A stretch of 6,786 bases of DNA from an uncultured Collinsella sp. (GTDB taxonomy: Bacteria; Actinomycetota; Coriobacteriia; Coriobacteriales; Coriobacteriaceae): positions 1-6,786 of the forward strand of contig URVZ01000096.1 of NCBI GenBank assembly GCA_900551365.1, in the 5' to 3' direction. The notes below the pieces were generated by a model. That model saw only the letters and a list, made by a program, of their open reading frames with translations. It was not told where the DNA came from and made no database searches. Below are positions 5,963-6,786 of this stretch, one piece after another. The position numbers and the translations under genes were made by a program. Every line of letters starts with the position of its first letter. Position 1 is the stretch's first letter.

Positions 5963-6786
5963 CACCGCGGTGGTGTTGATGCCCTGTGCCTCCATGTACT
6001 TGATGAAGCCCAGATTGGACATGACCGTGACCACAGCGGTGTCGCCGTCCAGACGGTCTTTTTCCTTCATGGTCATCGCCAGCAGGGCAATGATCTTGTC
6101 GCCGTCCATCTCCTGACCCTTTTCGTCGCAGCCAAGGCAGCGGTCGGCATCGCCGTCAAAGGCAATGCCGCAGTCAAAACCGCCTTCCACCACAGCCTTT
6201 TCCAGATTTTCCAGATGGGTACTGCCCACACCCTTGTTGATGTTCTGGCCGTCAGGCTCAATGCCGATAAAGGTGCACTTTGCGCCCAGACGGGGGAACA
6301 GCTTCTGCGCCACAGCAGCCGAAGCGCCGTTTGCACAGTCGATGCAGATGTTCAGGCCGGTCAGGTCGCCGTGGATGGACTCATACAGGTGATCCACATA
6401 GTCCTGCAGGCCGTCATCGCGGCGGTACACACGGCCCACCTCGGCACCGGTCTTCAGCTCAATGCCCGCGCAATCGTTGTCGATGTAGGCTTCGATCTGG
6501 TTCTCCACCTCGTCCGGCAGCTTATAGCCGGTACCGGCAAAGATCTTGATGCCGTTGAACTCCATCGGATTGTGGGAGGCAGAGATCACGATGCCGGCAT
6601 CGGCATTGTACTTGCCCACCAGATAGGCCACAGCAGGCGTTGGCAGAACGCCCAGACTTTCCACATCCGCACCCACGCTGCACAGACCGGCGGTCAGGGC
6701 TGCTTCCAGCATATCGCCGGACTGGCGGGTGTCCTTGCCGATGAGGATGCGCGGACGGTGGCCGGTGCTGCCGGTAAGCACCGCAG
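5693..6786 (-). CDS. glmM: Chimeric frame: truncated phosphoglucosamine mutase joined to a membrane tail; 5' end outside window
   Basis: Residues are numbered from the GTG at 6779-6781, which is internal: an in-frame upstream codon reads Ala, as in intact GlmM, so the true start is outside the window. GlmM interconverts glucosamine 6- and 1-phosphate for peptidoglycan precursor synthesis. The first about 273 residues are clear GlmM: GKDTRQSGDMLEAAL, the active-site loop ISASHNP (66-72, phosphoserine Ser69), a second domain starting LNICIDCANGA, and the Mg-binding loop DGDADR (209-214). Similarity stops at INTTAV (268-273). The sugar-binding GEQSGH loop and the C-terminal phosphate-binding domain, about 150 residues, are absent. 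They are replaced in frame by an unrelated hydrophobic helix and tail. As drawn it could not be a working mutase. An assembly misjoin is my preferred explanation, with recombination second. Confidence 0.85.
   Translation of the reverse strand, partial: AVLTGSTGHRPRILIGKDTRQSGDMLEAALTAGLCSVGADVESLGVLPTPAVAYLVGKYNADAGIVISASHNPMEFNGIKIFAGTGYKLPDEVENQIEAYIDNDCAGIELKTGAEVGRVYRRDDGLQDYVDHLYESIHGDLTGLNICIDCANGASAAVAQKLFPRLGAKCTFIGIEPDGQNINKGVGSTHLENLEKAVVEGGFDCGIAFDGDADRCLGCDEKGQEMDGDKIIALLAMTMKEKDRLDGDTAVVTVMSNLGFIKYMEAQGINTTAVALGVLGALLAIVVGLVAAGHVRKKRRAAQRAAVAAAVTLDADAAGGDGGNGWTVGASMPAAPFVSSASDPSASPDSDADSSGYRGRHLR
5962..5973. repeat. 12-bp perfect palindrome at the glmM/membrane-tail junction
   Basis: CCACCGCGGTGG equals its own reverse complement and encodes Thr-Ala-Val exactly where GlmM similarity ends and the transmembrane helix begins. 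It is short enough to occur by chance in GC-rich DNA, but its position makes it the likely microhomology at which two sequences were joined. Confidence 0.6.

Noticed and set aside
6779..6781. GTG as the start of the glmM-like gene
   Set aside because: The codons around it match an internal position of intact GlmM and the frame stays open to the window edge. The start is outside.
1..6786. tRNA, rRNA, CRISPR array, insertion sequence or phage genes
   Set aside because: No cloverleaf, regular spaced repeats, transposase motifs or terminal inverted repeats were seen on either strand.

Overview
The window carries a compact minus-strand block. The composition is GC-rich and the lone genes and short gaps are typical of a bacterium. 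A single polypeptide with two EcfA-type ATPase domains, a riboflavin S component behind an FMN riboswitch, and the general protein character point to a high-GC Gram-positive, most plausibly a Coriobacteriia gut actinobacterium (Collinsella/Olsenella-like). That placement is inference from recall, not from a search. I found no convincing plus-strand gene; the long plus-strand reading frames lie antisense to real genes.

Layout in the direction of transcription (right to left). (1) 6786-5693: a reading frame that starts outside the window. It encodes the first roughly two-thirds of phosphoglucosamine mutase (GlmM), then changes abruptly in frame at about 5962-5973 into a transmembrane helix with a basic, low-complexity tail. 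This looks like a chimera (assembly misjoin or recombination), not one functional protein. (2) 5692-5579: intergenic region with a candidate promoter. (3) 5578-5402: a well-conserved FMN riboswitch (RFN element). (4) 5386-2095: ribU, a fused ecfA1-ecfA2 and ecfT, with overlapping stop/start codons. Together they encode a complete energy-coupling-factor riboflavin importer. (5) 2064-1163: two tandem paralogous proteins of the pyridoxamine-phosphate-oxidase-like, FMN-binding split-barrel family, only 30 bp after ecfT, closed by a very strong hairpin terminator at 1072-1125. (6) 1071-906: a control region with ArgR-box-like palindromes, leading into (7) argC, the arginine biosynthesis reductase, which runs off the left edge.

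The most interesting reading is that (3)-(5) form one five-gene FMN-responsive transcription unit. The riboswitch senses FMN, the ECF complex imports riboflavin, and the last two genes encode likely flavin-binding proteins. No terminator or strong promoter is visible between ecfT and the two split-barrel genes. The GlmM/membrane-tail junction is the second item needing a check, chiefly because it probably marks where unrelated DNA was joined.
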